Shown here piece by piece: positions 24,059 to 37,493 of a DNA stretch of 64,000 bases. The notes beneath the pieces were generated by a model that was not told the DNA's origin, did not search any database, and saw nothing but the letters and a program-made list of their open reading frames with translations. How positions within the stretch are numbered: the first letter of the stretch is position 1; every line of letters starts with the position of its first letter. The translations under genes were made by a program, and so were the position numbers. Source of the stretch: Eucalyptus grandis (taxonomy: Eukaryota; Streptophyta; Magnoliopsida; Myrtales; Myrtaceae); contig NC_052622.1 of the NCBI RefSeq assembly GCF_016545825.1, positions 41,005,263-41,069,262 on the forward strand, given 5' to 3'.

Positions 24059-24715
24059 CTGTTCCATGTAGAATTGACCTTACATGAACAAGCCTGGGCG
24101 AGCAAAGTTAGGGTAGCTAGGCTTACCAAAGGAATTACTTGTCTAAGCCTGCCAAAATATCGCTCTTCGAGCCAATCAGCCCTCACAAGCCGCTAGGCCA
24201 ATGATCACTCTGATCGGTACAAATTGATGTAGTGTAAAAGCTTGCGATTTCTAGTTCTAGGAAATGCAATGAATTTGACATATTTCCTAGTGATGTATGA
24301 AAAGTTTATGAATTGACATCCATATAATAGGTGTAGGATTCTTTTGGTAAATTTTCCCTAACTCATCAAATGCTTCATGGCTTCTACAATTCAATCACCA
24401 GAACATTTCTAGAATTATTTCGTGTGTGAGTCTTCGTTCTTCAATTCCACATGCCGTTCCTAGCTTGGTTTGCATGTGAGAGGCGATGATGAAGTATCCC
24501 ACGTTACTTGTCAATGACACTATGGGTTTTCATCAGGGTTTATATTCATATAATCTCTCTCCATATAAACACTTAAATTTTTGGGATAGACATTCTTAGA
24601 TATACTGTTATTTAATCTAAAAGACAGTGTTCTTCATCCAATCATCTGTACGACGTCAAGTACAAAATCAACAACAAAAAATCTTCCTTGTTTCTCAGGT
24701 AACTCTTTGAAGATC
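24059..24715. other. No recognisable gene
   Basis: AT-rich spacer between two transposable elements, with no open frame or motif that I can assign. Confidence 0.4.
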
Positions 24716-24723
24716 AATGTCTC

Positions 24724-25673
24724 TAGGGGTGAGCATGGTCCGGGTTGGGCCGGTCCACCCCTAACCCTAGGACCAACCCGCATGGTGCTAGTCCTCAATT
24801 TTTGAGACCGATGACTGACCCTATTAAGCTTGGGACCGATGACCATACCGACCCAATCGATTGAGTCCGGTTCCAATGTCAACCCGGGACCAACTGATAA
24901 TTTTTTATTTTATTTTTTGTACTCCTTAAAAAAGCGATTCAGAATTGAATTGACCTGATGGGTTCGGTTCAGTTTCAAAGTCAACCCAAGACTAACCAAT
25001 AATTTTTTATTTCTTTTTTTGTACTCCTTGAAAGGGCAACCGAGGACCATACCAACCCAATGGATTCGATGATAAGCGAGGTCAGCTAAGAAATGCAAGC
25101 ATTGAGGGTCAAGTGGGGTGAGCGTCAAACAAAATGAGCATTGAATATCGAGCGGGGAGTAACAAGCCAAGCGAGCATCAAGTGGCGAGCGGCACGAGTG
25201 ACCCAAAGCGAGCAAGGGGAGTGTCAAGTGGCAAGCGGAGAAGTTGTTTCTTTCTATTTTGGCAAATTGAAAACTAAGATGACAAACAATACAAAAAAGA
25301 ACGAATATTAGAGGAGGATGCCATAATGAGTTGTTTATACCTTTTTGGACGCTGTGAGGACTATTCACAAAAACATTTTTCTTATTCGTAAATTATAACT
25401 GTTGACACCATAAAAGACATTAAAAATCTAAGTTATTAAAGAATAATGTAAAATTACTTGCACTCCTCATTAAAGAGCTATTTAATATTGTTGACGTCAT
25501 TTATTTTAAGGTTTTCTCTATATAAAAAATTATAAATAATATATTAGATATATATATTTAGGGTTGATTCAGATTGAATCGACCCAGTATCCTTGGGAAC
25601 CAGACTAGGACCAACAAGGTTGGGTCGGTCCAGGGTCAATCCAAGGTTAACTCTAGACTGATGCTTACCCCTA
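24724..25673. mobile_element. hAT-type non-autonomous DNA transposon with 8-bp target duplication
   Basis: Terminal inverted repeats are TAGGGGTGAGCATG at the left and, reverse-complemented, TAGGGGTAAGCATC at the right. A perfect 8-bp direct repeat AATGTCTC flanks it (24716-24723 and 25674-25681), which is the hAT signature. The interior is about 950 bp, has no long open frame and repeats motifs such as tttttgtactccttgaaa, gggaccgatgacc and ccgacccaatcga. Subterminal regions are rich in tcgg/ccga words. It has no transposase and would depend on enzyme supplied from elsewhere. The intact ends and duplication suggest a fairly recent insertion. Confidence 0.85.
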
Positions 25674-27330
25674 AATGTCTCTATTTTGTAATTGATTTTA
25701 ACCTTAATTTGATCCAAGAGTACCTCTAATTTCTCTTATAATTGCATGACATTACATGCTCTAGATGGGCCTAACTTGGCTCATCAAGCCTACCCACTTA
25801 AAGATATTATATATGGATATATTTTTATGACCCGTCAGTTACAAGTTATAAACATCACTCGCATGCAAATTTAACTACAATTAAAAGTGCATTATACCAA
25901 CTATTGTAATCCACTAATCATAGGCACGATTGAAGCTTGAAAATTTCCTCTAATTGGGACAGAGGAAACAATAACCCATATACATACAAATTCTCAAGCA
26001 CAACCCAACAGGATCATTGGCTCCATTTTCTCCTTATCGACCCAAGCCGATCTCATGAGCTGCTCGAGCCATGATCACCTCTACTCGTAAGTAATTGATA
26101 GTTTGATTCTTTACTTTTGACTAAAACTAACATCAATTGAATGTCATTAAAGAACGAAAATAGCACTTGAAAACTTTTCAAAACCCTAATATTGAGGTTC
26201 AACGGCCAAAAGTTGATTGAGCCATTTTACCTTAAAAATCTACTATTTCGAAGTCCTTTACAACACTTTTGCAATTTTGACTATTAGCATCTTTGTTATT
26301 TTCGACCCGTTTGGAATTTCGGTTGCTTTTCTCCGACAGTTATTGGAGCTTTACCACAGCTTTCAGATTATCCTATTTTTGTCCCGTCGGTGCAAGAGTC
26401 AAAGACCAACTCGAGCCCAAAAAAAAACAAAAATTTGAAAAAGGGATGAACCGAAACAAACGAAACTGGTCATTTGTGTAAATGGAGGTAGCTTAGGTAA
26501 ATCAAATATTAGTCTATATAATTTTTTTCAAGTTTATACATAAGTCTTTCGTGAGAGAGTGACAAAATTATGTATATTTCACGTCCCATAATTCACGTGA
26601 CAAGGAATTTAATTGATGAAGTAAAAAAAAATTTCCCTTGAAACATCGAAACATCATTTTCCTTACTCGTAGGCAGGCAAAGAGGGCGACCAATGCTAGC
26701 TACCCTCTTTTGAAGTTGTCCTAAAAAATCACGCGCTCATTATAGAATGTTGGAGTTTAGTGATAGCTACTCCTTATATTTGCGAAATGAAAGTCCAAGA
26801 CTAACAACTCGTCATTGCAATCCTTTCAAGATGGAGCGGTCAAAAAGATGTTTCTATATACAAGCTATGTCGCGATAATATTGCAAAAGTTATTGAGAGA
26901 TTCGTTCAGGACGAGAAATAAACTCGGCGACAAATAGGCGGACCTCGATGGTTATGCCAATCACGTCGGTGGTAGATTTAAACGCGGCTGCACTGTATAA
27001 ACGTCCCGTCGTCAACGAGAAACGATTTGATTTTACAGGGACCTTAGGAGCAAAAAGGAAAAGCTGCAGAAGAAAACAGAGAGAGAGAGTGAGCGACAGA
27101 GAGAGAGAGAGAGGGGGCACGAACATCCATGGTCTGACAACAGCATGAAAGAAATGGAAGTCAGTAAGAAAGACGAAACTGATGTTTGCTTGGAAGTTTG
27201 AGCCGTTGTTTCGAGCGTTGCTGTTCGTACCATCTTCTTTTTATTTCTTTATTATTGTCGTTCCTAATGTTTTGTGGAATGCACCCAAATATGTAAGTCG
27301 ACGATTTCGGGATCACATAAGCAGAATTCG

Positions 27331-27333
<3 letters not shown>

Positions 27334-27363
<30 letters not shown>
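27334..27363. repeat. (GA)n microsatellite
   Basis: About 15 uninterrupted GA units. It makes open frames on both strands look Arg/Glu- or Ser/Leu-repetitive. Confidence 0.95.
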
Positions 27364-27367
<4 letters not shown>

Positions 27368-29636
27368 AGCTTTTACACATGGCGGTTTTGAATGCTTTAG
27401 ATGATTCGCTCAGGGGTAAGCAAGGCAGGTCGCCTCGGTTCTTGCAAAAGGTGAAATCCAGACACAAAGATTCCTTCCCTTTCATGATGACGAATCCCCT
27501 TCTTTGAATCATGGTGTTATCATAATCCTCTTGCCGCTGGCTATGGCATGACGATTTCTAGGGTTAAAGGTCCTCGGTCTTTCATGGTGTGGTGCCACCT
27601 CCACATGTCTTCACAGTTCAATCCAAAAGTAAAAGATCACAACCGTTTAGGCTAAGATCTGCTGCATTTCAATTATAAGACAAAAAGAGCATAATGGCAC
27701 CGTGCCCACAAGGGATTGTAGATTTTTTTTGTTTTTTGGTCGAAGGGATTGTAGATTCACGCCGTGGATTTTTATCGGCTTTGTTGTCGGTGTTAACATG
27801 AACGTAATTTATAAGTGCCATATGTGAGGATCTCGATTGAGGAATTACCTTTAAGCTCGCACATCACACATAGTTCAATGGTTGTGTGTGTTTTGTTTAT
27901 GTCTTCAATGAACCTAATAAATTTTCTTTTGTTTTATTGATTTAGAAATGTAGCAAGTGAAAATTTCTTTTGTCGTGAGTTGTTTCAAAAAACTCTTAGA
28001 TTGCCATGATATGTGCAAATGTTTCGTCTCGATAGCATTGCTTACTAGATTGATTATGGACAAATAAATGTAGTATTTATAGCTAATCGATTTTATTGAT
28101 ATTCATATTTACGATATCTACTTTTAAGCTTTGGTCATTTGTTGCTATAATGATGACAAGGGTGGAAGGTACAATCGGCACATACCATCCTCTGTTGAAT
28201 GTTTAGTTTGAACCATAACTATTTTAGTCCATTCGTAGTTATACAAGCTTATCACTGCAATTAGTATGTATCGAAAGTGAAGCAATCTCTCCACGTGAAG
28301 TGACAAATGTCTGAATCATAAACTTTGACCATCTTATCAATTCAAGTGTGTGAAGTGTCAGGACAAGAATACAAATTGCACCTTACAATCAATAGCAAAA
28401 AGTATGAAAGTCCTACAATAATAATTTCAAGACAAATTCTCGATAGTGAAATGCACCTAACAATGGATAAATATGAGATTATTGGGGTTTTGCAAGCGAC
28501 TTTTTTTGTCAAGTATTACCATAACTCCATGCATGGTCTAGTTTAGATGAAAAGTTCCAAACTAAGTTCACTTCTTTCGCTCGATTAAAAGGGGCGGTCT
28601 AGGGTCGAATTATAAAAACTATAGTGAGTCATTTCATCATAAAACGATATAAAGTGATTATGTCACTTGAGAATTTGACTCAATGCCTCACGCTTTTTGG
28701 AGATTGACATGGCGTTGAACACATTTGAACATTAAACGCGCATCTAGAGATGTTCCCACCAAATCAGAACTTGCACTACACGTACAAATCGCTGATTTCA
28801 CGTTAATGATGAAGTTAAGTTGGGGGGAAAATTTGCTTTCGGGAGGTAGGGTCGTTCCAACGAGAGTCCAAAGCGATGATTTGGTCCAAAAACTGACAAA
28901 AGAGAGGGGCTTGTTTCCTTGTGAGTCGTGAAGGGCACGCGGATTCACGCGCGTCAAAGTTGCCGAAAGTGGCGGGGCGGGGCGGGGGTTCCAGACATCC
29001 CACCTGCGACACCATCTCTCTCTTTGACTCTTGTCTCTCGGGTCCGCCTCCGACCGTGTTGGAGATTAATTGATGGTGACGATCTAAATTTTGAATATTT
29101 GATACGTATTTGGTTAACTCAGATCCACATAAGCATCTTCTGTCATGCTAAGTTTGTTACCTATATGTAATTCATGTGTCGCAATCCAAATTGCTTGTGA
29201 TTAATTAGAGACGTGAGTTCGAATTACGATATACATACGTTAGATGGATTTTTATTTAGTGGGATTCATGCATATTTTCGATATGAATTACATTCAATGA
29301 TTCCTCACAGAATCTTGCATAGTCTCAGAGCGGGAGGTCCTCACCTTCAAGATCATTTCAGTTCTCGTGTTGAAATATTTAGATTAAATAATGTATTTAT
29401 CGAAATAGCAGTACAAAGATTCTAAGATAGTCGGCAATGGACCCCGCAAAATCTTTCATCTTTAACCGAAATAAGTGTGGAAACAACGCTCTCTTTTTTG
29501 TATTTTTCCATTGGAAGTCAGTGAAAGAGTTTGGAGGAGTTTTTGTGAGTAGTAGGGCTTTGAGTGGTACAAAATCTTTTAGCGTCTTTTGAGGCTCTTG
29601 TCCCACCAAACCCAAAATCACGTAATTTACGCTTCA

Positions 29637-29663
29637 TCTCTCTCTCTCTCTCTCTCTCTCTCT
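29637..29663. repeat. (TC)n microsatellite
   Basis: About 13 uninterrupted TC units, next to leader-like CT-rich DNA. Confidence 0.95.
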
Positions 29664-31824
29664 AAGGTTTAGTCTCACTCTCGTCTGACCGACCACCCAA
29701 GAACAGTCAGTAAATCCTCACATCTTCTTTGTTTATTGCTTAAGTACCTTCTTTACATGATTCCAAAATCATTCCTCTGTGTATGCGACCGAAAACCCTC
29801 CTCTTCTCCTCGAAAACCCCCAAAGATTTCCATGAGAAGATCTCCTCCGGATTTCTAGAAACAAATAGGATAGCCATGTTGTGTTATATTGAAAGGGGAA
29901 AGGGTCGTTGGTGGTGTTAGATTATTAATTTTCAATAAGAGCTTACCGAGAGAAAACGAGGCAAATTAGGTGGCATCGACCTACGATATACATATTTTAA
30001 TATTTCTTGTGTGTAAGTTGCAGCTTACATATCAGACACATTGTAGATGTGCCGTAACCATAGTGATAACTTTCAGATAGGAAAACAAGCAGAATAATGG
30101 GAATTATAGATGGAATATCTATGAATATAAGTTGTGTCGGGCAATCAAATTCACATTTGTGCGATGATATTATGTTACACAAATCATATTCTAAAAAGTT
30201 CGAGAGAAATGTTTGGGCACGGTGATGTGTTTAAAATGGTGATGAGGTTATGACGCAAATCGCTCGAGATTCATTCAAACTAAACGAAAAGGTTTAAAAT
30301 GTATTTATTAATTGAATGACATTTAATGAGCATTATTAATTATACAACATGCAAATTGATATAAAATAATTAAAAAAAAATCATTACGTCCATTTAATAT
30401 ATGAAAAAGTTCTAAGTGACCTCACATGAAGGGTGACACATATGTACACATGAAACTACTTCCAAAACTGAAATCTTCTATGTCGATAATCAAACGATGG
30501 CAATTTAAAGTGTTTTCACTCTGTTATCAGATAGCAAGAAAATTTTCTAGTGTAACTAGGGCTACATTAACTAAAATGGCATCGGATCATCGATCGCTTG
30601 ATTTTGTTCGACGGTGAATGAGCCATTACATACAAAAATTTAGCATAGAAGTAATATATCTAGGGGCTTGCCATATATCACTCCCCAGGATATTGTATTG
30701 TATGGGAATTGAACCTGAGACCTTACAGTTATTGTCTTCGGCCTTTGTATCAAAAGCACACTTCCTAAAATAATTTCAGGAATCTCATTATCATCACTAT
30801 TTAGAAATCAATCTTTCTTCTGACGGCGTAGGCACGGCGTATTTTAATCTTTTAAACAAGTGTCTTTGTCCAAGCCTCATTCGTTGTCTAAAATGGTGTT
30901 CAAGTTCGTCACGAGGAACATCATCTGAGCTTATCGATGCAAGGATAATTGCAATTCTATCGAGTTCCTCAGCGCAATCTACTTTCCAAAGTAGGTTACA
31001 GACTATCAACAGAACGCATATATTCCATATCAAAGACGTGTCATAATCTGAGTAGAGTAAACCGATGCAATTTCGTATTCTAGATTAGCAAGAACTCGTG
31101 CTTTCTTCATTGGCATGATCAAATGGATAAGAAGTGTTCTTTCTTCCCTTTTGTGGCCACAAGGTAAAAGGGATTAAACTACATCAACTAGCACGCCTTC
31201 GAGTTGAATAAAATACGTCAATGATGGAGCGAAGTAACCGAAAGATAACGATTCCGTACCGGCGGAATTGTTATTACAGAAGAGAGACCTTCTAAGCATA
31301 ATCGCATTCCGCCCCCAGATATTCAGTAATATAATAAGCGAACGTATGTGACCTACGTGATGGGATTGATAAGCTTAGACTGAAAATATCCACATAAAGC
31401 AGTGAAGAAAACTTGTATTACATTACTTTTCGGCTCCCAATGCCTCGTCTTGTACATCACCTTAAGCATAAGAACACTAACAAGACATGGATATAGTCGC
31501 AGCTTGCCGGTTCGTCTCTTTCGCATGTCATACATGTCATACAGAGCGACTATCTAAATGCAAGCAAAGAAAAAACCACAGGAATAGAGAAAAAAAGAAA
31601 ACAGATACAATTCTAGGGTTTTCTTCAGAGAGGAACATAACGCTCACCCTTGAAAATCTCAGTAACTCCTGAACTAGTAGACCGATTATGGGCAACTTAT
31701 AGCTGCGAACAAGATGAGTATTGGAGCATCGCTGGTGAAGTTGAAGCTACACTAACAAAAAGAACTGAAGCTTCAAAGCAAGGAAGGTTTTCTGGACAAA
31801 GCTAAGGCTTCGAAGGCATGATCT

Positions 31825-33070
31825 CTATAAAGCACTGCTTGTGGAAGAAGAGCTAAAACCCGAAAGATCGGTCCATGCGCTACCACCACCACCACCAACA
31901 CCACCGCCACCACTACCACCACCAACACTCCAGAACTGGTCATTAGCCCCTGAATTCCCCATCAACTGCCTTGACAAGTTCAACTGATCTTGGTTGATAT
32001 TTTCCACCTTCACTGAGCTCGTGTGAGAAGCCCCAGAGTTCATGAACAGATTTGGCCTGACCTGATGATGGCCCGCGAGACCTGACGGCTCAACGCCACT
32101 CGTGGAAGCATCCATTGAGTACAGATTGGCGTGCTTGTCCAAGCTACTCATGAAGGGGAACTGCTGTGTGACCTGATGCAGACGCCACTGGTGCTCGAGG
32201 CTTCCCATCGATAAGAGCGAGCTGTTACCACCCAATTGGAAGCTCAAATTCCCAGCGTCCCCAACCATAGAACCGGGAATCCCACCATAGTTCAACCCCA
32301 TCTCTCCCGAATTACCCAGTTCACCTAGGTTGTTCAAGCTGCTTGGAGACATGTAGCGGAGGCCCGGTATTTGCGCTGTTGCCCGGTTCAGTATGTCACC
32401 GGCGAGACCGCTGCTGCCTCTTGAGGTGATGCTGCTCACGGAGCCGCCGCTGGCTTGTTGGTCGCTGCTGCCACTTGTGATGGGAGATTTGGAGCTGCTT
32501 CCTTTGCTCCTCTTGTTCCGCCTGCAGCCTCCTCCAACGGGAACGTTCCTTAACGCTCCCCCTCGCGTCCAGTACCTTCTGCAGGTCTTGCAGAAGTGCC
32601 TTGGTTGAGAGAGGCTGTAGTTGTTGAAGTAGCAAAACTTCGTGTTGGCGGAATCGCATCGCGGGCACTTGAGCGCTGCCTCTGGCATGGGTATGTTGGC
32701 TAGCCGGGCCCGCTCAACCATCGAGCCCGGACGGATCGAGCCGCCAGGGTTGCCTCCAGCTCCTCCATGAGGTTGTGGAGGAGGAGGCGGTGGCGGCGGA
32801 GGAGCAGGTGGGAGCTGATTGTTGAGACCACTATTTCCAGCTTGATGATGGTGATGATTTTGTTGCTGTGAAAAGTGTGGAATAAAAGCAAGAAATCAAA
32901 TATCTGTGGTATATTCAAACAAGGCATTAACAAAAGTAACACATGAGAATATTTATCTTTTGAAAAAATTTAGCTTTTTCTTGCAAAGCAAATACACCAT
33001 GTTTGAAGAAAACCCTCACCTGTTGCCAGTTGGATGGATCAAGATAAGCTGGAAGGGATGAGAAAACCAT
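31825..33070 (-). CDS. Dof zinc-finger transcription factor, two exons
   Basis: Plant-specific Dof factors bind AAAG-core sites in the nucleus and control transcription. Coding exons: 33020-33070 (17 residues, [17 protein letters not shown]) and 31825-32865; 363 residues in total, with frame continuous across CAG|gtgagg...ttcacag|CAA. The Dof finger has Cys 84, 87, 109 and 112 (CX2CX21CX2C) within [20 protein letters not shown], followed by [20 protein letters not shown]. Before it lie a His/Asn stretch, a run of nine or ten Pro, and [18 protein letters not shown]. After it come Ser-rich and Gly-rich regions and the C-terminal AWTDLSGF. The short first exon and the N-terminal text suggest the DOF5.1/DOF2.4 (PEAR) branch, which acts in vascular and leaf patterning in Arabidopsis; assignment within the family is inference. 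A GA tract lies just upstream. Confidence 0.95.
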
Positions 33071-33194
33071 GGTTGCTTTGTTGTTCTTTGATCCCTCTTT
33101 TGTAAAGCTTGATGGATTGGCTTTGAAGAAATATGTAGTGGAGAATCACATCAACACAGCAGAGAGAGAAAGCGAGAGAGGAAGGGGAAGAGAA

Positions 33195-33214
33195 AGAGAG
33201 AGAGAGAGAGAGAG
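33195..33214. repeat. (GA)n tract upstream of the Dof start
   Basis: On the gene's strand this is a CT tract about 125 bp upstream of the ATG, typical of plant 5' leaders. A second GA tract occurs at 33375-33396. Confidence 0.9.
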
Positions 33215-33529
33215 TTGCAGAGAGCTGTGGAGAGAAAAGGAAAGAGGAAGTGGAATGAAGGAGCAAAAATAAAGGAGGGTCCTTTTAGTTATTTATATAT
33301 TAACTCCTTGTTGTTCCATCTTGCTCTGCTCCTTTTTGTTCTTTGCTTTTTTATGGTTTTGTTTTTGAAAAGAAAGAGAGAGAGAGAGAGAGAGAGGGGG
33401 GGGTGATATGTATTCCTTAACCTACAAGAATTCTGTGGTGTTAAGCATTGTATTGAGAGAGAAAGAGGAGGGAGAGAGAGAGATTAGTGGCTCACATCAT
33501 GCATGGAAAAAAGATGTGTGTTTATGCTC

Positions 33530-35499
33530 TGAGATGGAGAGAGTGCAGCTCAGCCTTCATTTATTTATTTGAGCAGACACTTCGAGTGATAATAATAGTC
33601 AAATCTCCACACACAGGAGCCGCGTTTTCGAATAACTAATTCAATTTATGCTCGAGAACTTCCTACAACCTTTATGCATGAAATTCAGGGGGGAAAATCC
33701 GAAGATTTTTTTATAATTCGTGCCCAACTGAAATCATATGGGAAAAACACAAAAACATATATCTGAGTTTTCCCTTCGATAACAAAAATATTAAGGTTGC
33801 TACCTCATCCGCAACCCCACTCAAATGACTCAAATATGATCCCTTGTTTTAAGGGTTCTAAAAACCCCAGCCTTAGGGCACCCAAAAGACTGCCTGCTCC
33901 GTCTTGAACCCTAGCCCTCCGCTGGCGGTGCACCTCCCTTGTGCGAGAGAATTTGAGGGAACTAGGGAATATGACGGGCAAAGGGACAACTATTGGGTCG
34001 GGCGGCTTCGCCGTGATGTCAAAGGATGCTAGGCAACTATCCAGAGACCGCCGCGGCGGCGGTCAGGTTGTAGTTAAGGTTCAGACGTGGGCGATGCTTG
34101 AGTTAGGGCAGTGTCATTTATGGAAAAAAAAAAAAAAAAAAAAAAAAAACTTGTAAAGGGGTGCAATTTCGCCGAGACAAAGTGGAAAACTCGTACGTTT
34201 AAAAGTAGAGGTAGGTTTTTGACATAGACGGGAAGATTCGCGTATGTCTTTGATATTTTCTAATCATTATTTCTATATAATTTCGTGCAATTAAAAAATC
34301 TCTACACATGAAGGTTTTACTCAGAATGGAAAACTATATTTGTCTTGCTCATGACCCCTGGTGCTAAGAAAAAGATCTTGGCATACCTGTCTCCAATTTT
34401 TTTTCTTCTACCTACCAAAAAAGAAGTATCAACTTCTCTTCTTTTAATGCTTTCGATATGATTAAGAGTTCTCGGCCCTACAAAATACTTCCAAGAAGGT
34501 TCTGAAAAATTCCCTTGTGGCCGTACTTTTTTGAAATATGATGGCGGATGAAAACATTGAGAATCGAGAAAAAAGGGAGATTGCTCAAAGTGCAGTGTGA
34601 CGATTAATTGGGGGGGGAGTTTAAATGCAATTATGGGGTCTACTTAGAAGCACAAATTATAAATAGTCAAATGAGGACTTTTGACCCCCGGGGGACCACC
34701 CTAAAGAACGGACGCATAACTTTGAGGACCGAGACACTAGCGAGCGACGCGCAGTAACGATGCAACTTTAGGTGCATCGCAAAAATTGAAGGACGCAAAA
34801 TTGGAAAAAGTGTTATGGTTCCATCACGTGATTGCTTTATGTTCTTTGAAGAGCATGTAAGCTTTTATGATGAAAGTTATGGTTTTTATTCCCGGCTATA
34901 CGAACAACTTGCTATACGGCTCGGTAGTACGCTCTTTGGATGAACAATTTTGCGACGGACATGGCTACACCTGATGATGCGATCGTTTAGCCTCATAATA
35001 TGTGACAGCTTGTCTTTGGTCAGTGTCCTTCTTACGCACAATGCCTTGCCATTCGTTAATTTTGCTTCATTCAATTGTCATCGTATAAAGTAATGGTAAT
35101 GTCACAGCAGTTCCAATTACTTATTCTTCCAAAAGCTCTAGATCCACTTCGATCCGAAATCCTTGGATCATATCGATGTAAGTATCAATTTCCGAAGACA
35201 GATATAAGAGGCTCTAAGTCGGTACACTTACTGAGATTTTTGTTTGTTTGTTTGTCTGTTTTCTTCTCCTTATTTCACTTATTCGCTAAAAAGCAAGAGT
35301 GATATATTAAAATGTCTTGCGTTTATTTCGAGTTCACTTCATCTCTCGGTAGCTCTTTATTTACCAAATTAATTGAGCTACTGATATAATAAATTGAGAA
35401 GAGAATGTGTTGGGTCGATTTTCTTCCTCCTTCATTAATTACCTTCACTGTAATTATGGAGGGCTACTGCTCAGACAATTACCTTCACTGTCATGAACA
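33530..35499. other. Intergenic; poly-A tract and no supported gene
   Basis: The Dof promoter should lie in the first part. A run of 26 A occupies 34124-34149, preceded by a GC-richer segment of about 280 bp (33850-34120) containing a 71-codon frame at 33941. A GC-rich body ending in an A-run could be a SINE or a processed copy, but I recognise no source. The rest is AT-rich. Confidence 0.4.
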
Positions 35500-35935
35500 C
35501 AATTTTTATTTTTATTTTTGTTTTGGGAAACAAAAGAAAAAAATAGAAACGCATTTATTTGCGTTTTAGTTCCAAATCTATTTTTTTGTTTCTGGGAACA
35601 AATTTGGAATAGAAACAATAAACAATAAAAACTTGTTTCTTATTTTTGGAACACTTCTGAGAAATAATTTTTTTCTTCTTCTTTTTTCTTTGGCCAGTCG
35701 CCTTGGCCATGTTGAGGGCCGGCGACCTCGCCAGAGTGTCACTGGCCCCCAGCAAGGCTCGGCCTCGCCGGGGCCGACGAGCCTCGTCGGCCGATCGCCG
35801 GCCATGGCCTCGGCCGGTGACCGGCCAAAAGGAAGAAAAAAAGAAAAAAAGGAAAAAGGAAAAAATAAAATAAAATAAAAATATTAAAAAATTAAAAGAA
35901 ACAAAAAAATTATACAAATTTATCAAACGTGTTGT
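35500..35935. mobile_element. Truncated relative of the 23138-24055 element
   Basis: It shares with the 23138 element the gttcc/gaaac-type AT-rich arms, a short GC-rich core (35690-35825) with ggccggcgacc and ctcgccgg, the phrase gaccggccaaaag followed by an A/G-rich tail, and the closing ttatacaaattta-caaacgtg. The outer GGGCCTG-type terminus is not found at either end, and no TAA pair is evident. It looks like an internally deleted, end-trimmed copy. Confidence 0.65.
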
Positions 35936-36932
35936 TCTCCACCTGCTTCCGGCATGACTGTCTGTATTGGCTTGTTCTCTGCAACTTCCATTTGCGTGAT
36001 TGATCATTAGGTTCGACAGAATACTCAAAATCAAGAGCGATGCATTGAATGTGGACTTGAATCCCGTCCCCTGATAAATTGTTTACATTTTTGGATTGTA
36101 TCTTCGTCTCTGATACTAGGTATGACAATTCTTCACTAGTGTAAATATCGCTATCGACCCTAGAGACTACCAACTAGCTCGCTGGCTTCGGCGGGGTTCT
36201 ACTTCTCTTCTTGTTCGTAATGAATGATAGTCGGTATCGGGCTCAGCCAGTCCGGGGCCGATCACTGCATTGGGCGGGCCTGGAATCCGTCTCGTGCTGG
36301 GCCAGGCAAACGATTCTCCTCGTGCCGTCAAAGCGGGGCGAATGGTTCATGGCAAAGACCAAATACGTTGGCTATACAATGGGGCTGTGTGAACTGCTTG
36401 CCTACTTTGAAGTGGAAATTGAGTCGTTAAATCCACGCGTGCGATCGTTGACCATCGAATCGGGGAAGCGAAATTGGCTGAGGCTCGCATCTAGATCTAC
36501 ATCTAAAGTCGAGGGAAAAAGGCAACTCGTATCGACTTAGTCAATTCTATATCTTAAAGAATTCGCCGATCTTTCGAACACAACGGACCTAACCAATCAT
36601 GACATAGTAATCCAAGTGGGAGCCTGAGATTTACAATAGAAATGCATGAACGGTTTAATTAGTTTAGATCAAGGTCGGTAATATTTTATATTTATTTGCC
36701 ATCCTATTGACCATATCGATGTCTCAATTTGAATATTTACGTAATTACCATTTTTTGATCCGACGTAGTTCAATTGAATGCACTTCGTTACTTCAGTGAA
36801 CTGCAAATACAATTCTGTTTCGTGTTACCAATGATCTCAATCTTCATGTGCAGCCACCATTTTCTTCCACACTTCACCAACCGACGAGGTAACTTTTGTC
36901 TTTCAAATCCCTCTCATTCAAAAAACTTGGAA

Positions 36933-37493
36933 CTAAACCTCGTTGTTACTACCCCGGGCCGGATCCAAATCCCCGGAAACCTCCTCTCTGTGTTGCTCCG
37001 TCGCCGGAACGCCGCCGAATTCCGCCATAGCGAACGCGACATCCGCCGGAGGACCTGCCTTGGCTCGGCACAGCGGGCAACTGGCATGCGAGTAGAGCCA
37101 CGCGTCGACGCAAGCCGCGTGGAAGTAGTGCATGCACTCGGGCAGCACCCGAACCGACACCCCGTCGTCGAACTCGGAAAGGCACACGGCGCACGTGTCT
37201 TCCTCTCCCGAGCCCTCCTTGTCGTCACGGATCATGGCCAGGTCCAGCTCCACCAGGGCAAGGCCCGGCCCGGCCCGTCTTGGCCTCCGAGCCCGATGGT
37301 CACTCTCTTGATCATGCTCGTCGGAATTACTACTGAGCTGAGCCTGATGGGGTGCTGCGTTGCGGTTGGGGAGGCCGACGACGATGCAGTGGTAGGTCGC
37401 AACCACGATGGCTCCGACCATGATCCCAAGGAGGCCGATGATCAGCGGATCGATCTCAAAACTCCGGTCGTGGTGGCGATGCTCTCCGTCCAT
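36933..37493 (-). CDS. ATL-type RING-H2 finger protein, probable E3 ubiquitin ligase
   Basis: A single-exon gene of 186 residues with a good ATG at 37493. A hydrophobic segment near residues 16-40 ([20 protein letters not shown]) is a likely membrane anchor. The RING-H2 domain carries Cys 101 and 104, Cys 120, His 122 and 125, Cys 128, Cys 139 and 142, with Trp 132 before the last Cys pair (CX2CX15CXHX2HX2CX10CX2C). That arrangement binds two zinc ions and an E2 enzyme. An N-terminal membrane helix, one RING-H2 and no introns are the hallmarks of the plant ATL family, whose members ubiquitinate targets in defence and hormone responses; the target here is unknown. The C-terminal tail is short and acidic. 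Open frames on the opposite strand are shadows of its GC-rich codons. Confidence 0.92.
   Translation of the reverse strand: MDGEHRHHDRSFEIDPLIIGLLGIMVGAIVVATYHCIVVGLPNRNAAPHQAQLSSNSDEHDQESDHRARRPRRAGPGLALVELDLAMIRDDKEGSGEEDTCAVCLSEFDDGVSVRVLPECMHYFHAACVDAWLYSHASCPLCRAKAGPPADVAFAMAEFGGVPATEQHREEVSGDLDPARGSNNEV

Larger units (their letters stand above)
25682..31824. other. Six kilobases without a supported gene
   Basis: Mostly AT-rich, with short open frames only. Items seen: GA-rich tracts at 27085-27112 and 27334-27363; a CT microsatellite at 29637-29663 followed by leader-like DNA and a 33-codon ATG frame near 29757; gggaattgaacctgagacct near 30700, a phrase often seen in retroelement debris; and a 78-codon minus frame at 30797-31033 without an ATG, encoding a hydrophobic start and then an acidic/basic chain (DDVPRDELEHHFRQRMR) that I cannot place. 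The last 1 kb should include the 3' region of the Dof gene. Confidence 0.4.

Noticed and set aside
27274..27512. Open frames on both strands with Arg-Glu or Ser-Leu runs
   Set aside because: They are translations of the (GA)n microsatellite at 27334-27363.
35555..36034. 159-codon open frame on the minus strand
   Set aside because: It runs through the relic element at 35500-35935 and its A/T-rich tail; no domain.
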